Below, in pieces: positions 40,805 through 52,900 of a stretch of 64,000 nucleotides of DNA. Below the pieces are notes generated by a model that worked only from the letters and a program-made list of their open reading frames with translations, was not told where the DNA came from and ran no database searches. How positions within the stretch are numbered: position 1 is the first letter of the stretch; every line of letters starts with the position of its first letter. Position numbers and translations under genes: made by a program. Origin of the DNA: VBWE01 sp943372645 (lineage in GTDB: Bacteria > Bacteroidota > Bacteroidia > Palsa-965); the NCBI GenBank assembly GCA_943372645.1, contig CALRZN010000014.1:1-64000 (forward strand). The letters are read 5' to 3'.

Positions 40805-43800
40805 ATGCGTACACGACTTACCCTCGTTCTTGTCATCCTATTGACAAAACTCAGTGCGGCTACTTTTTACGGCAGCGATGCACACCGGCTGGTGCCCGGC
40901 GCAATTAAAGTAATAACGGACGAGCGCCTGAAAACAATCATGTACGCCGAGTTCGGCGCTGATTTTAAAACCGGGCTTACGCATGAAACGTTACTTGCAC
41001 AGCACGTGCTGCGCGGTGATGGTACGCTGGCGTTTGAAAAAACAAGTTCCTACACCGACCAGATCGGCTGGACGCACGACCGCTACCGGCAGCTCATTAA
41101 TAATGTACCGGTAGAAGATGGCGTGTACATTGTGCATTCGCGCAACGGGCAACTCATTTCTGTAAACGGCGAATATTATGCAGGCATAAAAACAACTACG
41201 AAGCCGGTGCTCACGCGCGAGCAGGCATTCCGCAAAGCGGTTGATTATTTCCCGGCGAAAAAATACACCTGGGAAAACGACGGTCATCGTCCCGCCGAAT
41301 CCATTGATCAATCTGAACTGCGTCTGCTCCGGCTTGAAAACGGCAGTTACGCGCTGTGCTGGCGCGTGGATATTTTTGCATCGGAACCGGCCAAACGCAG
41401 CTTCATTTATGTGGATGCAATAACCGGTGAAAAACGCAGCGAACGCGCCCGCATGTATCACATTGATGCGCAGGGAACAGCTGTTACCGGCCACAACGGA
41501 ACGGTTTCACTAACTACCGACAGCATCAGCCCGACTTCGTTCCGCCTGCGCAATAACGCACGCAACATCTGGACACACGATGCAGCTGGTCAGGATTTTG
41601 TGAATACCTCAAACAACTGGACCAGCCAGGCAAACCTTGATCAGTATGAAACAGACGCGCACTGGGCCGTGGAAAAAACACATGAATTTTACCAGACGCG
41701 TTATAACCTCGTAGGCCAGAACGGTGCAGGCATGCAGGCCAATGTGCAGGTACACGACGGCATGTATGTAAACGCATTCTGGAACGGAACGTACATGGCC
41801 TTCGGCGATGGCGACGGCGGGGTGAATTATAAGCCGCTTACTTCAACCGAAATCGTGGGACATGAATACACACATGGTGTAACCGAATTTAATGCAGGCC
41901 TGGTATATTCCGGCGAATCGGGCGCGCTCAATGAATCGTTCAGCGATGTGGTGGGAAACACCGTTCGTTTTTTATACAGCCCGAATTATGCTACCTGGTT
42001 TGTGGGCGACCAGATGGCTGTTCCGAACACAAGCGCTACGCCTTTCCGCAACATGGCCAACCCGAACCAGTATGGATGCGCCGACTGTTACGGCGGACTT
42101 TATTTTAATGCAGGAGACATTGTGCATTACGACAGCGGCATACAGAACTACTGGTTTTACCTGCTGTGCCAGGGTGGCAGCGGCACAAACGATCTGAGTA
42201 ATGCATACAATGTTACCGCCATCGGCATGAGTGATGCGATTGACATTGCAGTGCGCAACCTGCTCGTATACCTTACACCCAATTCCAACTTCCTGGCAGC
42301 ACGTACCTATTCTGAAATTGCAGCCGGTGATTTGTTCGGCAACTGTTCGCTGCAGCAGTTTCAAACCGGCAACGCATGGTATGCCGTGGGCGTGGGCACA
42401 CCTTACACCAATATGGTGGTGGCCGGTGCAACGGCTTCGCCTTCGGTAAGCTGCTCGGTTCCGGCAAATATTATGTTTACCAATCAGAGCGTGAACGCCA
42501 CAAGTTACCTGTGGAATTTTGGTGACAACACCGCCACCTCAACCGCCACCGCGCCCACACATACCTACACGGCTGCGGGAACTTATACGGTAACACTTAT
42601 TGCAACAGGAACTACCGCCTGCAACACCGGTGATACGACCACACTTACGGTTACCATTAATAACGTACCCGGTCCGGTGGCTGCGTCATGCACCCCGAAC
42701 ACATCGGCTTATTGCTGCGGATACGGCATTACCAACGTTACGCTGAACACCATTAACATGAGTTCGAACAACGCGGCCGATGGGTATTCCGATTTTACCT
42801 GTGCCGATTCAACCCTGCTGGTTGCCGGTGATCCTTATAACGTAAGTATCCAGACCAACAACGCGCCGGCGGATGAAGCCGTTGCCGTATTTATGGATTA
42901 CAACAACGACGGTGTTTTCAATAACACGAACGAACGGGTGTTCTCCTCGTTAAACGGCGTAAGCGGTTTGCACCAGGGCATCATCAACACACCGGTTACT
43001 GCAACACTGAATACCCGGCTACGCATGCGTGTCATTTCGGATCAGAATACAAACACCATTAATGGTGGCTGTTATCAGCCGGTAAAAGGGCAGGTAGAAG
43101 ACTACATGATTTATTTTGTAGCGAACACGCTGCCGCCGAATGTAAACTTCATCGCAAACATTACTACAGTTCCGATCGGTTCGCCGGTCAACTTTACCGA
43201 TCTTACTATTCATGCGCCCACGCAGTGGAACTGGACATTTACCGGTGGCGTTCCGGCAACATCAACGGTGCAGAATCCGCAGGGCGTAGTTTATAACACG
43301 CCTGGTTTTTACCCGGTGAAATTAGTTGCGACCAACAGTTTTGGTATTGACAGCATGACACAGATCCAATACATTCATGTGGTGAGCAGTGTGAATATGT
43401 GTTCGTCGGCATCGTTCTCCGGCGCATACGGAACCATTTATGATTCGGGCGGACCAACAAACAGCTATTTGGATAATGAAAGCTGTTCAATCCTGCTGAC
43501 ACCGGTCTGCGCTTCAACCATTTCGCTTTCGTTTGTGCAGTTTTCGCTGGAGCAGGGTTATGATTTTATGACCATTTACGATGGCCCGACCACCGCATCG
43601 CCGGTGCTGTTTAACGGAACGGGTACGTTTATTCCGCCATCCATTACCACCACCGGTGGTACAGCGCTCATTGTTTTCACCTCCGATTTTTCCATCACGT
43701 ACTCCGGTTTTGAAATCAATTACACCAGCACACCGATGACTACACCGGCCGTTGCAGCGTACACTTTTTTACCTGCAAATCCTTCGGCACTGAACCCGGT

Positions 43801-44851
43801 AACCTTTACCGATGCTTCCACAAACAGTCCGACATCGTGGTCCTGGAGTTTTGGTGACAACACTACATCTACGTTGCAGAATCCGACACACACCTACAAC
43901 ACTCCGGGCACCTACACGGTAACACTTATTGCATGCAACTGCGTGGGATGCGATACGCTCACGCAGGTTGTTACCGTTACGGCGGCAGCAATTACGATGT
44001 GCAACCAGACCTCATCTACTGCAACAGCAGGAACATTTTACGATTCCGGCGGATCGGGCAATGCGTACCAGGACAATGAAAGTTGTTCCTTCCTCATCGA
44101 TCCGTGTGCAAACAATCTTACACTCACGTTTTCGCAGTTCAGCCTTGAAGCGAATTTCGATTACCTGTATGTGTACGATGGCACAAGCACAGCGGCACCG
44201 CTCATTTTCACCGGTACCGGTACATTCAATCCGCCGATGCTCACGTCCACATCGGGTGCGTTTTACGTACTGTTCACGTCTGATGTATCCATTACTTATC
44301 CGGGCTTTAGCATCAGCTGGAATTCAACACCGATAACCACACCGCCGAATACAGCATTCACGTATTTCCCGTCGCAGCCGCAGCACTTAGCACCGGTTAA
44401 TTTTACAGACATTTCCACGAACAGTCCGACTTCGTGGTCGTGGAATTTTGGCGATAACGGAACATCCAATGTGCAGAATCCGACGCACGTTTATCAGAAT
44501 CCGGGAACATACACGGTAACGCTGGTGGCCTGCAACTGTTTCAGCTGTGATACACTGACGCAGGTGCTGAACGTAATCATAAACGGTCTCGGCGAATGGA
44601 ACAACGCCGGTGCATACAACCTGTATCCGAATCCGTTTACCGGTTCGTTTACACTCACGCTGCCCGATCTTACAACCTACAGCAACGTCAGCATTCGCCT
44701 CACCGATGTGGCCGGCCGTGTACTGAAACAACTGCAGCCCGCCGGAAAATCAACACCGGTGGAAACGAGCACACTGCCCTCGGGCATGTACTTCGTGGAG
44801 GTGTATGTGGATGAGGTGCGCATGATTACGCTGAAAGCACAGGCGCGGTAA
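40805..44851 (+). CDS. secreted M4 (thermolysin-like) metalloprotease with GEVED, PKD and CUB domains and T9SS sorting domain
   Basis: A 1348-residue T9SS cargo protease. Order: signal peptide (MRTRLTLVLVILLTKLSAA), FTP/PepSY propeptide region (about 30-205), M4 catalytic domain with zinc motif H353-EYT-H357 and third ligand Glu377 in GALNESFSD (24 residues on from His353, as in thermolysin), PKD domain (YLWNFGDNTATSTATAPTHT), GEVED domain (VFMDYNNDGVFNN ... GQVEDYMIYFV), PKD-like domain, CUB domain, PKD, second CUB, PKD, and a T9SS type A C-terminus (NLYPNPFTGSFTLTL). The start is ATG 40805; the frame before it (from 40775) opens with a non-ATG codon. A near -7 box (TACTTTTC, 40764-40771) lies upstream. 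Confidence 0.94.
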   Translation: MRTRLTLVLVILLTKLSAATFYGSDAHRLVPGAIKVITDERLKTIMYAEFGADFKTGLTHETLLAQHVLRGDGTLAFEKTSSYTDQIGWTHDRYRQLINNVPVEDGVYIVHSRNGQLISVNGEYYAGIKTTTKPVLTREQAFRKAVDYFPAKKYTWENDGHRPAESIDQSELRLLRLENGSYALCWRVDIFASEPAKRSFIYVDAITGEKRSERARMYHIDAQGTAVTGHNGTVSLTTDSISPTSFRLRNNARNIWTHDAAGQDFVNTSNNWTSQANLDQYETDAHWAVEKTHEFYQTRYNLVGQNGAGMQANVQVHDGMYVNAFWNGTYMAFGDGDGGVNYKPLTSTEIVGHEYTHGVTEFNAGLVYSGESGALNESFSDVVGNTVRFLYSPNYATWFVGDQMAVPNTSATPFRNMANPNQYGCADCYGGLYFNAGDIVHYDSGIQNYWFYLLCQGGSGTNDLSNAYNVTAIGMSDAIDIAVRNLLVYLTPNSNFLAARTYSEIAAGDLFGNCSLQQFQTGNAWYAVGVGTPYTNMVVAGATASPSVSCSVPANIMFTNQSVNATSYLWNFGDNTATSTATAPTHTYTAAGTYTVTLIATGTTACNTGDTTTLTVTINNVPGPVAASCTPNTSAYCCGYGITNVTLNTINMSSNNAADGYSDFTCADSTLLVAGDPYNVSIQTNNAPADEAVAVFMDYNNDGVFNNTNERVFSSLNGVSGLHQGIINTPVTATLNTRLRMRVISDQNTNTINGGCYQPVKGQVEDYMIYFVANTLPPNVNFIANITTVPIGSPVNFTDLTIHAPTQWNWTFTGGVPATSTVQNPQGVVYNTPGFYPVKLVATNSFGIDSMTQIQYIHVVSSVNMCSSASFSGAYGTIYDSGGPTNSYLDNESCSILLTPVCASTISLSFVQFSLEQGYDFMTIYDGPTTASPVLFNGTGTFIPPSITTTGGTALIVFTSDFSITYSGFEINYTSTPMTTPAVAAYTFLPANPSALNPVTFTDASTNSPTSWSWSFGDNTTSTLQNPTHTYNTPGTYTVTLIACNCVGCDTLTQVVTVTAAAITMCNQTSSTATAGTFYDSGGSGNAYQDNESCSFLIDPCANNLTLTFSQFSLEANFDYLYVYDGTSTAAPLIFTGTGTFNPPMLTSTSGAFYVLFTSDVSITYPGFSISWNSTPITTPPNTAFTYFPSQPQHLAPVNFTDISTNSPTSWSWNFGDNGTSNVQNPTHVYQNPGTYTVTLVACNCFSCDTLTQVLNVIINGLGEWNNAGAYNLYPNPFTGSFTLTLPDLTTYSNVSIRLTDVAGRVLKQLQPAGKSTPVETSTLPSGMYFVEVYVDEVRMITLKAQAR

Positions 44852-44892
44852 ACAGAACTGCTGCTGCTCATTTTTACAGGAAAAAATCCTGT

Positions 44893-44900
44893 TACATTTG
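44893..44900 (+). promoter_or_regulatory. Bacteroidota -7 box TACATTTG, leaderless-type spacing
   Basis: Exact TAnnTTTG match ending 6 nt before ATG 44907. The expected start of transcription (about 6-8 nt downstream) coincides with the ATG. Confidence 0.55.
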
Positions 44901-44906
44901 CAGCGC

Positions 44907-45917
44907 ATGCAGCAATACGATTACATTATAGTTGGAAGCGGGTTTGCGGGCGGAATGCTTGCACTCACGCTGCGTATGAAAAACCGGACCGTACTGCTGA
45001 TTGATGATGCATCACAGTCGCAATGTTCACGGGTGGCCGCGGGTATGCTCAATCCCGTCAATTTTCGTTCGCTGGCTCCATCCTGGAATGCGCCAACACT
45101 TGTGCCTTTTGCCGTTGATTTTTACCGGCAGGTGGAAATGACGTTTCAGAAAAAAATATTTACACCACGAACCCTCTGGCGTGTATTAACCGAAACAGAA
45201 GCGGGTGGCTGGCCGGAAACGAAAACCTTTTTCGGACAAAAAGCAGCTAATCCATATCCCGGAATAGTGCATGCGCCGCACGGGGTGGCACACATTACCA
45301 CCGGGGGCAACCTGAATGCGGCAGCTTTAACGGAACTGCTGGCTGAACATGTGCAGCAGGATTATTTTGATGAAACATTACTGGAAGTTACCGACACACA
45401 CATTAAGTATAAAACATACCAGGCCCGTGCAATTATTTTCTGCCGGGGTTTCCGTGAATCAGAGTCAACATTGTTTCCCCGCATTACATACCAGTTGCTG
45501 AAAGGACAATTGCTGCAGCTCCGCATGCCCGCGCTTAAAACCGACGGGATCATTATAGGAGCCGGTTATCTTGTTCCGAAAAGCGAAACGGATTTTCTTT
45601 TTGGTGCTACGCACGAGCGCGAGCTGCGTGACGAAACCTGTACGGAAGCCGGCAAAAACGAACTGGATCAGAAACTGCGTGAAATGTTTACCACACCCTA
45701 TACGATTACCGGTCACCTCGCCGGGGTGCGTCCTACCATCCGCGATCATCGTCCCGTGATTGGACTTCATCCGCATCACCCGCGCATTGCCATTTTCAAC
45801 GGGCTGGGCAGCAAAGGCAGCCTGCAGGGACCATGGCTTGCGGAACAATTAGTGCAACTGCTCGAAACCGGCAAACCGCTGCTGCGGGAAATCGATGTGA
45901 GGCGGTTCTGGAAATAA
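44907..45917 (+). CDS. FAD-dependent oxidoreductase (DAO family)
   Basis: A 336-residue flavoprotein. The dinucleotide motif YDYIIVGSGFAGGMLAL (Gly10, Gly12, Gly15) is at the N-terminus, the second strand ends VLLIDD, and the C-terminal FAD motif GVRPTIRDHRPVIG is at about 275-290, as in D-amino-acid-oxidase/glycine-oxidase-type enzymes. The substrate cannot be told from sequence; neighbours give no pathway. The alternative opening at 44898 lies inside the -7 box and is rejected. Confidence 0.87.
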   Translation: MQQYDYIIVGSGFAGGMLALTLRMKNRTVLLIDDASQSQCSRVAAGMLNPVNFRSLAPSWNAPTLVPFAVDFYRQVEMTFQKKIFTPRTLWRVLTETEAGGWPETKTFFGQKAANPYPGIVHAPHGVAHITTGGNLNAAALTELLAEHVQQDYFDETLLEVTDTHIKYKTYQARAIIFCRGFRESESTLFPRITYQLLKGQLLQLRMPALKTDGIIIGAGYLVPKSETDFLFGATHERELRDETCTEAGKNELDQKLREMFTTPYTITGHLAGVRPTIRDHRPVIGLHPHHPRIAIFNGLGSKGSLQGPWLAEQLVQLLETGKPLLREIDVRRFWK

Positions 45918-45997
45918 TCAGGGAAAAGCGCGTATATTTCCGTATCAAAATCCCGGTAAAACATATCGGGAGGTCAAAACACGCAAAAAAAACAACC

Positions 45998-46840
45998 ATG
46001 AAAAAACTGTTACCCGTTCTCACCCTGTTTCTGCTTCTTCCGTTCGGTGCCCGCGCACAGGTCACACCGTTCTGCGACACCACGAGCAATGTGATTGTGT
46101 ATTCCAACTACGACGGCGGTATTCTGAACCTGAACATCGATCAGAATATTCCCAACCTGAAAATCGGCATCGTTACCTACGAAGCGGCGCAGATCAACAT
46201 CAGCGGCCCCTTTGCCGGAAACGTTACCGCGGTGTGGTATGCCGGTTACAATGGCACCAACGATAACTGCAATCTCGGCGTTACCAACACCACCATCAGC
46301 GGGGTTCCCAACCCGGTTGACAGCATTCTCATTTATCCGCCCGCAACAGTAAGCGATCCGAATGGTTCTCCGAATATGGTTTGCGGCTACAGCTGTTCAA
46401 CGGGAAACCAGGGCGGCTGCAACACGGCGCAACAGGTGACTGGTTTTTTTATGACCAAATTCGGTTCAACCAGCATCCGTTTTCACCGCACCAACTATCC
46501 GTGTTTTCCATCGTCAACGGTTGACATCAGTTCCGGAGGTAACTGCTGCCTCGTACCAATCATCAATGCGGTAGAACCGGAACCTGAATCCGTTGCGATC
46601 CGCGCCTATCCGAACCCGGCAGCTGTGGGTGAACAGGTAACCATCGAAACCCTGCCTGCCGGAAAACTGGATGTGCGGTTACTGGATGTACTCGGCCGCG
46701 TGGTTTACACCACAACGCTGAATGACAATAATCAGCAGACCCGCTGGAATGTTCCGCTTACCGGGCTGGCTGCGGGTGTTTATATGCTTGATATTCACGC
46801 GGGTAAACAACAGCTGCAGACCAAACTCCAGGTACACTAA
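45998..46840 (+). CDS. small T9SS-sorted secreted protein
   Basis: A 280-residue protein: signal peptide (MKKLLPVLTLFLLLPFGARA), a central domain of about 180 residues with many Cys (about 11, for example CGYSCSTGNQGGCN and GGNCCLVP) that may form disulphides, and a T9SS type A C-terminus (RAYPNPAAVGEQVTIETL ... LQTKLQVH). The central domain is unknown to me. The frame extends upstream into the oxidoreductase gene, but ATG 45998 starts the signal peptide. A near -7 box (TATATTTC, 45933-45940) is 57 nt upstream. Confidence 0.85.
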   Translation: MKKLLPVLTLFLLLPFGARAQVTPFCDTTSNVIVYSNYDGGILNLNIDQNIPNLKIGIVTYEAAQINISGPFAGNVTAVWYAGYNGTNDNCNLGVTNTTISGVPNPVDSILIYPPATVSDPNGSPNMVCGYSCSTGNQGGCNTAQQVTGFFMTKFGSTSIRFHRTNYPCFPSSTVDISSGGNCCLVPIINAVEPEPESVAIRAYPNPAAVGEQVTIETLPAGKLDVRLLDVLGRVVYTTTLNDNNQQTRWNVPLTGLAAGVYMLDIHAGKQQLQTKLQVH

Positions 46841-46870
46841 ACCGATACATCGGTTTTCTTAACACAATCC

Positions 46871-46896
46871 TAAACCCCGGAATAAGCCGGGGTTTA
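46871..46896 (+). terminator. stem-loop terminator
   Basis: A perfect 10-bp stem TAAACCCCGG/CCGGGGTTTA with loop AATAAG, followed by TGGATTTTT, between the small T9SS gene and the macroglobulin gene. Confidence 0.75.
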
Positions 46897-46953
46897 TGGA
46901 TTTTTGCCCTAACTTGCATCATTGCAGTGCAACCAAAATGATGCAGACAAGCT

Positions 46954-49900
46954 ATGAGTTCAGCAGAAAGACAGAATCCCGCCGCAACACCAGCCGCGGG
47001 GAAAAAAGGCCGCATGGCATTTATCGGTTTTGCAGCCGCCGTAATCGCAATCGCCGTTTACCTGCATAACACCACCCGCGCCGAAGCCATGTACACTTTT
47101 CCAAAAGGAAGTACGTTTGAAAAAGAATGGAAACGGGTTGACTCGTTGAGCGATAACGGCCTGTACAACGATGCGCTTACGCTCACCAACGCCATTTATC
47201 AGAAAGCGAAAACGGAAAAAAATTCCGCGCAGATCATCAAATCGCTTATGCACCGCTTCCGGTTTTCGGGACAGGTGGAAGAATCGAGCGAACAGCTTGC
47301 ACTCATCGACCTGCGCAACGAACTGAAAACATCGAAATATCCGCTCACGCCCATCCTGCATTCCATGCTCGCGGAACTCTACTGGAGCTACTACCAGCAG
47401 AACCGCTGGCAGATATCGCAGCGCACGCAGACCGTGAACTTTAAAATGGACGACATCGCCACCTGGGATGCCGTTACGCTGGTGGATCAGAGCATCAAAG
47501 AATACAACCTGTCGCTCGAAAACAAAGACAGCCTGCAACACACCGAGCTGGGTATTTACGATGATGTAATTACCCGCGAACTCCATTCCCGCGATTTCCG
47601 CCCCACGTTGTATGATTTCCTGGCGCACCGTGCGCTCGATTTTTTTGCATCGGCCGAGCCGGACATTACGCGTCCTGCGGATAAGTTTGAACTCACCGAT
47701 CCGGCCTGTTTCGAAAACTACCGCAAATTTATCCGCCAGAAATACGATACCAAAGACACGCTTTCCACCAAATATTATGCGGTGCGTATTCTGCAGGACC
47801 TGCTTGCGTTTCACGCCGATGATAAAACCCCGGAACAGCTTGCCGATGCCGACCTGAAGCGCCTGAAACTCATGCGCCACCTGCTGGCTTACGAAGGCAA
47901 AGACAGTTTGTACGAACGCGGTCTCAATCAGCTGTTCGAACGCGTGGAAGCGGATCCCATGGGTGCCGAAGTGCAGTATGAACTCGCGTTGCTTTATAAC
48001 GAAAAAGGAAACAGCTATAGCCCGCTGCAGGGCGATGCGCACAAGTGGGATAAAAAGAAAGCACTTGAACTTTGTGATAAAGCGATTGCAAAATATCCCG
48101 GCACCGACGGCGCATTCAATTGCCAGCAGCTGAAAACAGAAATCAATTACCCGGCTTTGTCCTTCCAGGGCGAGGCCGTGGAAATGCCCGGAAAACCCGG
48201 CCGTGTGCTGCTCAATTTCCGCAACATTAAAAAACTGTACCTGCGCGTAATTCCCGTTTCCGTTTCGCCCCGCTCGCGTTATGGCGGCGACGGATACAAA
48301 GATGAAGACGAACGCATCAAATCGTACCTCGCTGTAAAACCACTCGCTGCGTGGGAAGTTACCATTCCTGATGATGGCGATTACCAGTCGCACAACACCG
48401 AACTGAAAATTCCGGAACAGCTGATGGGGCATTACATGGTGCTCGCCAGCCCGGACAAGGATTTTAAAACCACCAAAAATGCAATTGCTTATTCCTCGCT
48501 GGCGTATTCCGACATCAGTTACGTGCAGCGCCGCATGGAAGATGGCAGTTACGAATACCTCCTGCTCAGCCGCCGCACCGGCGAACCGCTGAAAGGTGTG
48601 AAAACACAGCTGTGGTTTGAACGGTACGACCAGGGCGACCGCCAGTACAAAATGGTAAAAGGTGAAGAACTGCTTTCCGATGCTGATGGCACCGTGCGCA
48701 TTCCGCCCACCAGCGACTGGCGCAATTACCTGCTCGAATTCAAATACGGCAAAGATTACCTGCTGAGCGATTATACGTACCAGTACCGGCAGGACCGCGA
48801 TCGTAAAACATACGAACGCACGGTGTTTTTTACCGACCGCCTCATTTACCGTCCGGGACAAACGATCTATTTCAAAGGCATAATGCTGCAAACAGACGGC
48901 GAGAAAAACTCGCTGCTGAAAAACCGTTCGACCACGGTAACGTTTTACGATGCGAACTACCAGAAAATTTCGTCGCTCGATCTGAAGAGCAACGAATACG
49001 GCACGTTCAGCGGCACATTCACCGCGCCGCAGGGGTTACTTACCGGGCAGATGCGCATTGATAATGGCACAGGAAGTCTTTATTTTTCGGTTGAAGAATA
49101 CAAACGTCCGAAGTTTGAAGTAAAAATCAATCCGGTGAAAGGATCGTACCGCATCGGTGATGAAATTTCCGTGGAAGGTGTTGCAAAAGCCTACGCCGGT
49201 TCGAGTATTGACGGTGCAAAAGTAAGTTACCGCGTGGTGCGTAACGCATCGTTCCCGTATTGGTGGTGGTGCTGGCGCGGGTATTACCCGAACTCGCCCG
49301 AGATGGAAATTACAAACGGCGTGGTGACCTCCAACGACACCGGCGGGTTTGTGATCAAATTCAAAGCGCTGCCCGATCCTACGATTTCAGAAGCAAGCAA
49401 ACCAACCTATTCGTTTACCATTTATGCCGACGTTACCGACATCGGCGGTGAAACACACAGCGGCAGCGGCTACATGAGTGTGGGCTCCACCGCGATCAAC
49501 CTGAACATCGGCGTAGGCGAGAAGGTAAACAAAAACGAAAGCAAACCCTGGAGCATCAGTTCCACCAACCTGTCGGGCGAACCGGAACCGTGCAGCGGGA
49601 CGGTTTCCATCTGGAAAATTACAGAACCTGCAGTTGCCTATCGCGCACGCCGCTGGAGCCGTCCCGACAAATTTGTGCACACCAAAGAAGAATGGGCGAA
49701 ATGGTTTCCAAATGATCCGTATGACGATGAGAACAACCGGTTCAAATGGGCGAAGGGCGAAAAAGTGCACGACGGTAAATTTAATACCGGCAAGGAAAAA
49801 GAGCTGAAACTGGCGCTGAACAACTGGAAACCCGGTCTGTATATGCTCGAAGCAATTTCGAAAGACAAATACGGACAGGAAGTGAAAGAAGTAAAATACT

Positions 49901-52900
49901 TCACCATTTACGGCGAACAGGAACGCAACGTGCCCGGCGCGCAAGCCCTGTGGTTTAATATGGTGACCGAAAAACGCGAGCCCGGCGAAAAAGCGGTGTT
50001 CCTGGTGGGTTCATCTGAAAATGTAAAAGTGCGTTACGAGATTGAACACAAAAACAAAATTGTAGCCCGCCAGTGGATTGCGCTGAACAAAGAACAGAAA
50101 CGCATTGAAATACCGGTGGAAGAAAAACACCGTGGCAACTTCGGTATTCATATACTGGCCGTTTCCGACAACCGCGTGTATGAACAAAGCGCAACCATAA
50201 TCGTTCCGTGGTCAGACAAAGCCCTCGATCTTTCCTTCGAATCGTTCCGCAGCAAACTGTTGCCGGGACAAACCGAAGAATGGAAAATAAAAGTAAAAGG
50301 TCCGAAAGGCGAAAAAATGGCCGCGGAAATGGTGGCCACGTTGTACGATGCGTCGCTGGATGCGTTCGCGCCGAACTACTGGTCGTTTGATGTGTGGAAC
50401 ACGTATTACGCTTCTGTCAACTGGACCGAAGAACGCAATTTCAGCAACAACAGTTCCAGCCTGTACGACCGCGACTGGTATGAAAACGAACAAAGCCGCA
50501 TCATCCGCGAGTACGATTACCTCAACTGGTTTGGTGCGGAGCCTTCCAGCTACTGGGGTTGGGGCTACCGCCGTAATTATAGGTATGCAAATAATATCGG
50601 ATATATGGATATGGCAGAAGCTCCCGCTCCTGCAGCAGAAAACCGCCGCGAAGATGGTGACGATAAAGACAGTGAAAAACAGGCGAAAGCGAAACCGTCA
50701 AAACCAGGAACATATGCTGTTACTGTAATGGATGCGAACGGTGCAACCACCAGTAAAAATGCCGAGGTGAGTGAACTGGCTATTGGCGGCAACGCCGGCA
50801 GCGGGGAAAGTGATAACCGCGGCCCGGATAAAAACATCAAGGCGCGCAGTAACTTAGTGGAAACTGCATTCTTCTTCCCGCACCTACAAACCAACGAGAA
50901 CGGGGAAATCATCATCAAGTTCACCATTCCCGAAGCGCTTACCCGCTGGAAGATGCTGGGCTTTGCGCATACGAAAGAGTTGCAGTACGGCCAGATCACC
51001 AACGAACTGGTAACGCAGAAAGAACTGATGGTGATGCCGAACGCGCCGCGTTTCTTCCGCGAAAACGACCGCATGACCTTCAGCGCCAAAGTATCGAACC
51101 TGTCGGCCGGCGATATGAACGGTAAAGCACAGCTGTTCCTGTACGATGCCACCACCATGCAGGATATTACGCGCCGCATGCTCGAACAATCGCATGGCGC
51201 AGGTGATGCCATCGAAGACCTGAACAGCGGCATCGTTTCCTTCTCGGCGAAAAAAGGACTGAGCGCACCGCTCACCTGGAACATTACGATTCCGGAAGGC
51301 GTGGGTGCTATTCTTTATAAAGTAATTGCCAGCGCAGGCAACTTCAGCGACGGCGAAGAAGCGGCACTGCCGGTACTCACCAACCGCATGCTGGTTACCG
51401 AAAGTATGCCCCTGCCCATCCGCGGCGGACAAAGCAAAACATTCCGGTTTGAAAAACTGATCAGCCAGGGTGGCGGTTCATCTACGCTGCGCAACCACAA
51501 ACTCACGCTCGAGTTTACATCCAACCCGGCGTGGTATGGCGTGCAGGCGCTGCCGTACCTGATGGAGTATCCGTACGAATGTGCGGAGCAAACCTTCAGC
51601 CGTTACTACGCAAACAGCATTGCCTCGCACATTGCCAACAGTTCGCCGAAAATAAAAGCGGTGTTTGATAACTGGAAAACGCAGGATCCGAAAGCGCTGG
51701 TTTCTAACCTCGAAAAGAACCAGGAACTGAAAGCGCTGCTGCTGGAAGAAACGCCGTGGGTGCTCGAATCGAAAGACGAAAGCGAACGCAAACGCCGCGT
51801 GGCCCTGCTGTTCGACCTCAACCGCATGGGCGATGAACTCGGCCGTGCTGAACGCAGGCTGGTGAAAATGCAATATTCCAACGGCGGCTGGCCCTGGTTC
51901 GAAGGCATGCCCGAAGACCGTTACATCACCCAGCACATCATTACCGGCATGGGTCACTTAGATAAACTCGGCGTGAAAAGTGTACGCAGCGACAACGAAG
52001 TGTGGGACATGGTGCAGAAAGGTTCGTATTACTTAGACGATCGCATCCGCGAAGATTACGAGTGGATACTGAAACACGATAAGGCGAACATCGATAAAGA
52101 TCACCTCGGCAGCCTGCAGATTCAATACCTGTATGCACGCACCTATTTCCTGAAAGATATTCCGGTAGACGAACGCAACAAAAAAGCGTACGACTACTAT
52201 CTCGGTCAGGCGAAAAAATACTGGCTCACCAAGGGCCGTTACATGCAGGGCATGATTGCGCTGGCACTGAACCGCAACAATGAAAAAACAATTGCCGCTG
52301 CGATTATGAAGTCCATTAAAAACAACGCGATCGTGAGCGAAGAAATGGGCATGTACTGGAAAGAAAACTACAGCGGTTTTTACTGGTACGAAGCACCGAT
52401 TGAATCGCAGGCGTTGCTGATTGAGGCGTTTGATGAAGTGAGTAACGACCAGAAAGCGGTTGACGATCTGAAAGTGTGGCTGCTGAAAAGCAAACAAACC
52501 CAGGACTGGAAAACCACCAAGGCTACCACCGAAGCCTGTTACGCCCTGCTGATGCGCGGCACCGACTGGCTCGCTACTGAATCAGGCGTTGAAATCGTAA
52601 TGGGTTCCATGGTTATCGATCCGAAGAAAATGGACGATGTGAAAGTGGAAGCCGGAACCGGTTACTTCAAAAAAACCTGGAGCGGCAAAGAAATCGATCC
52701 GAAAATGGGCGAAGTGAAGGTGACGAAAAAAGACGCCGGTGTTTCGTGGGGTGCTGTTTACTGGCAGTACTTCGAGCAGCTGGATAAAATTACGCCGCAC
52801 GAAACGCCGCTGAAAATCAAAAAGCAGTTGTTCCTGCAGAAAAACACCGCCAGCGGTCCGGTAATTACACCGATTGAAAACAACGGCGCGCTGAAAGTGG

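Noticed and set aside
46960..48891. 643-codon open frame on the minus strand
   Set aside because: It lies fully antisense to the macroglobulin gene, is rich in Phe, Arg, His and Val, has no domain, and reflects the codon bias of the real gene.
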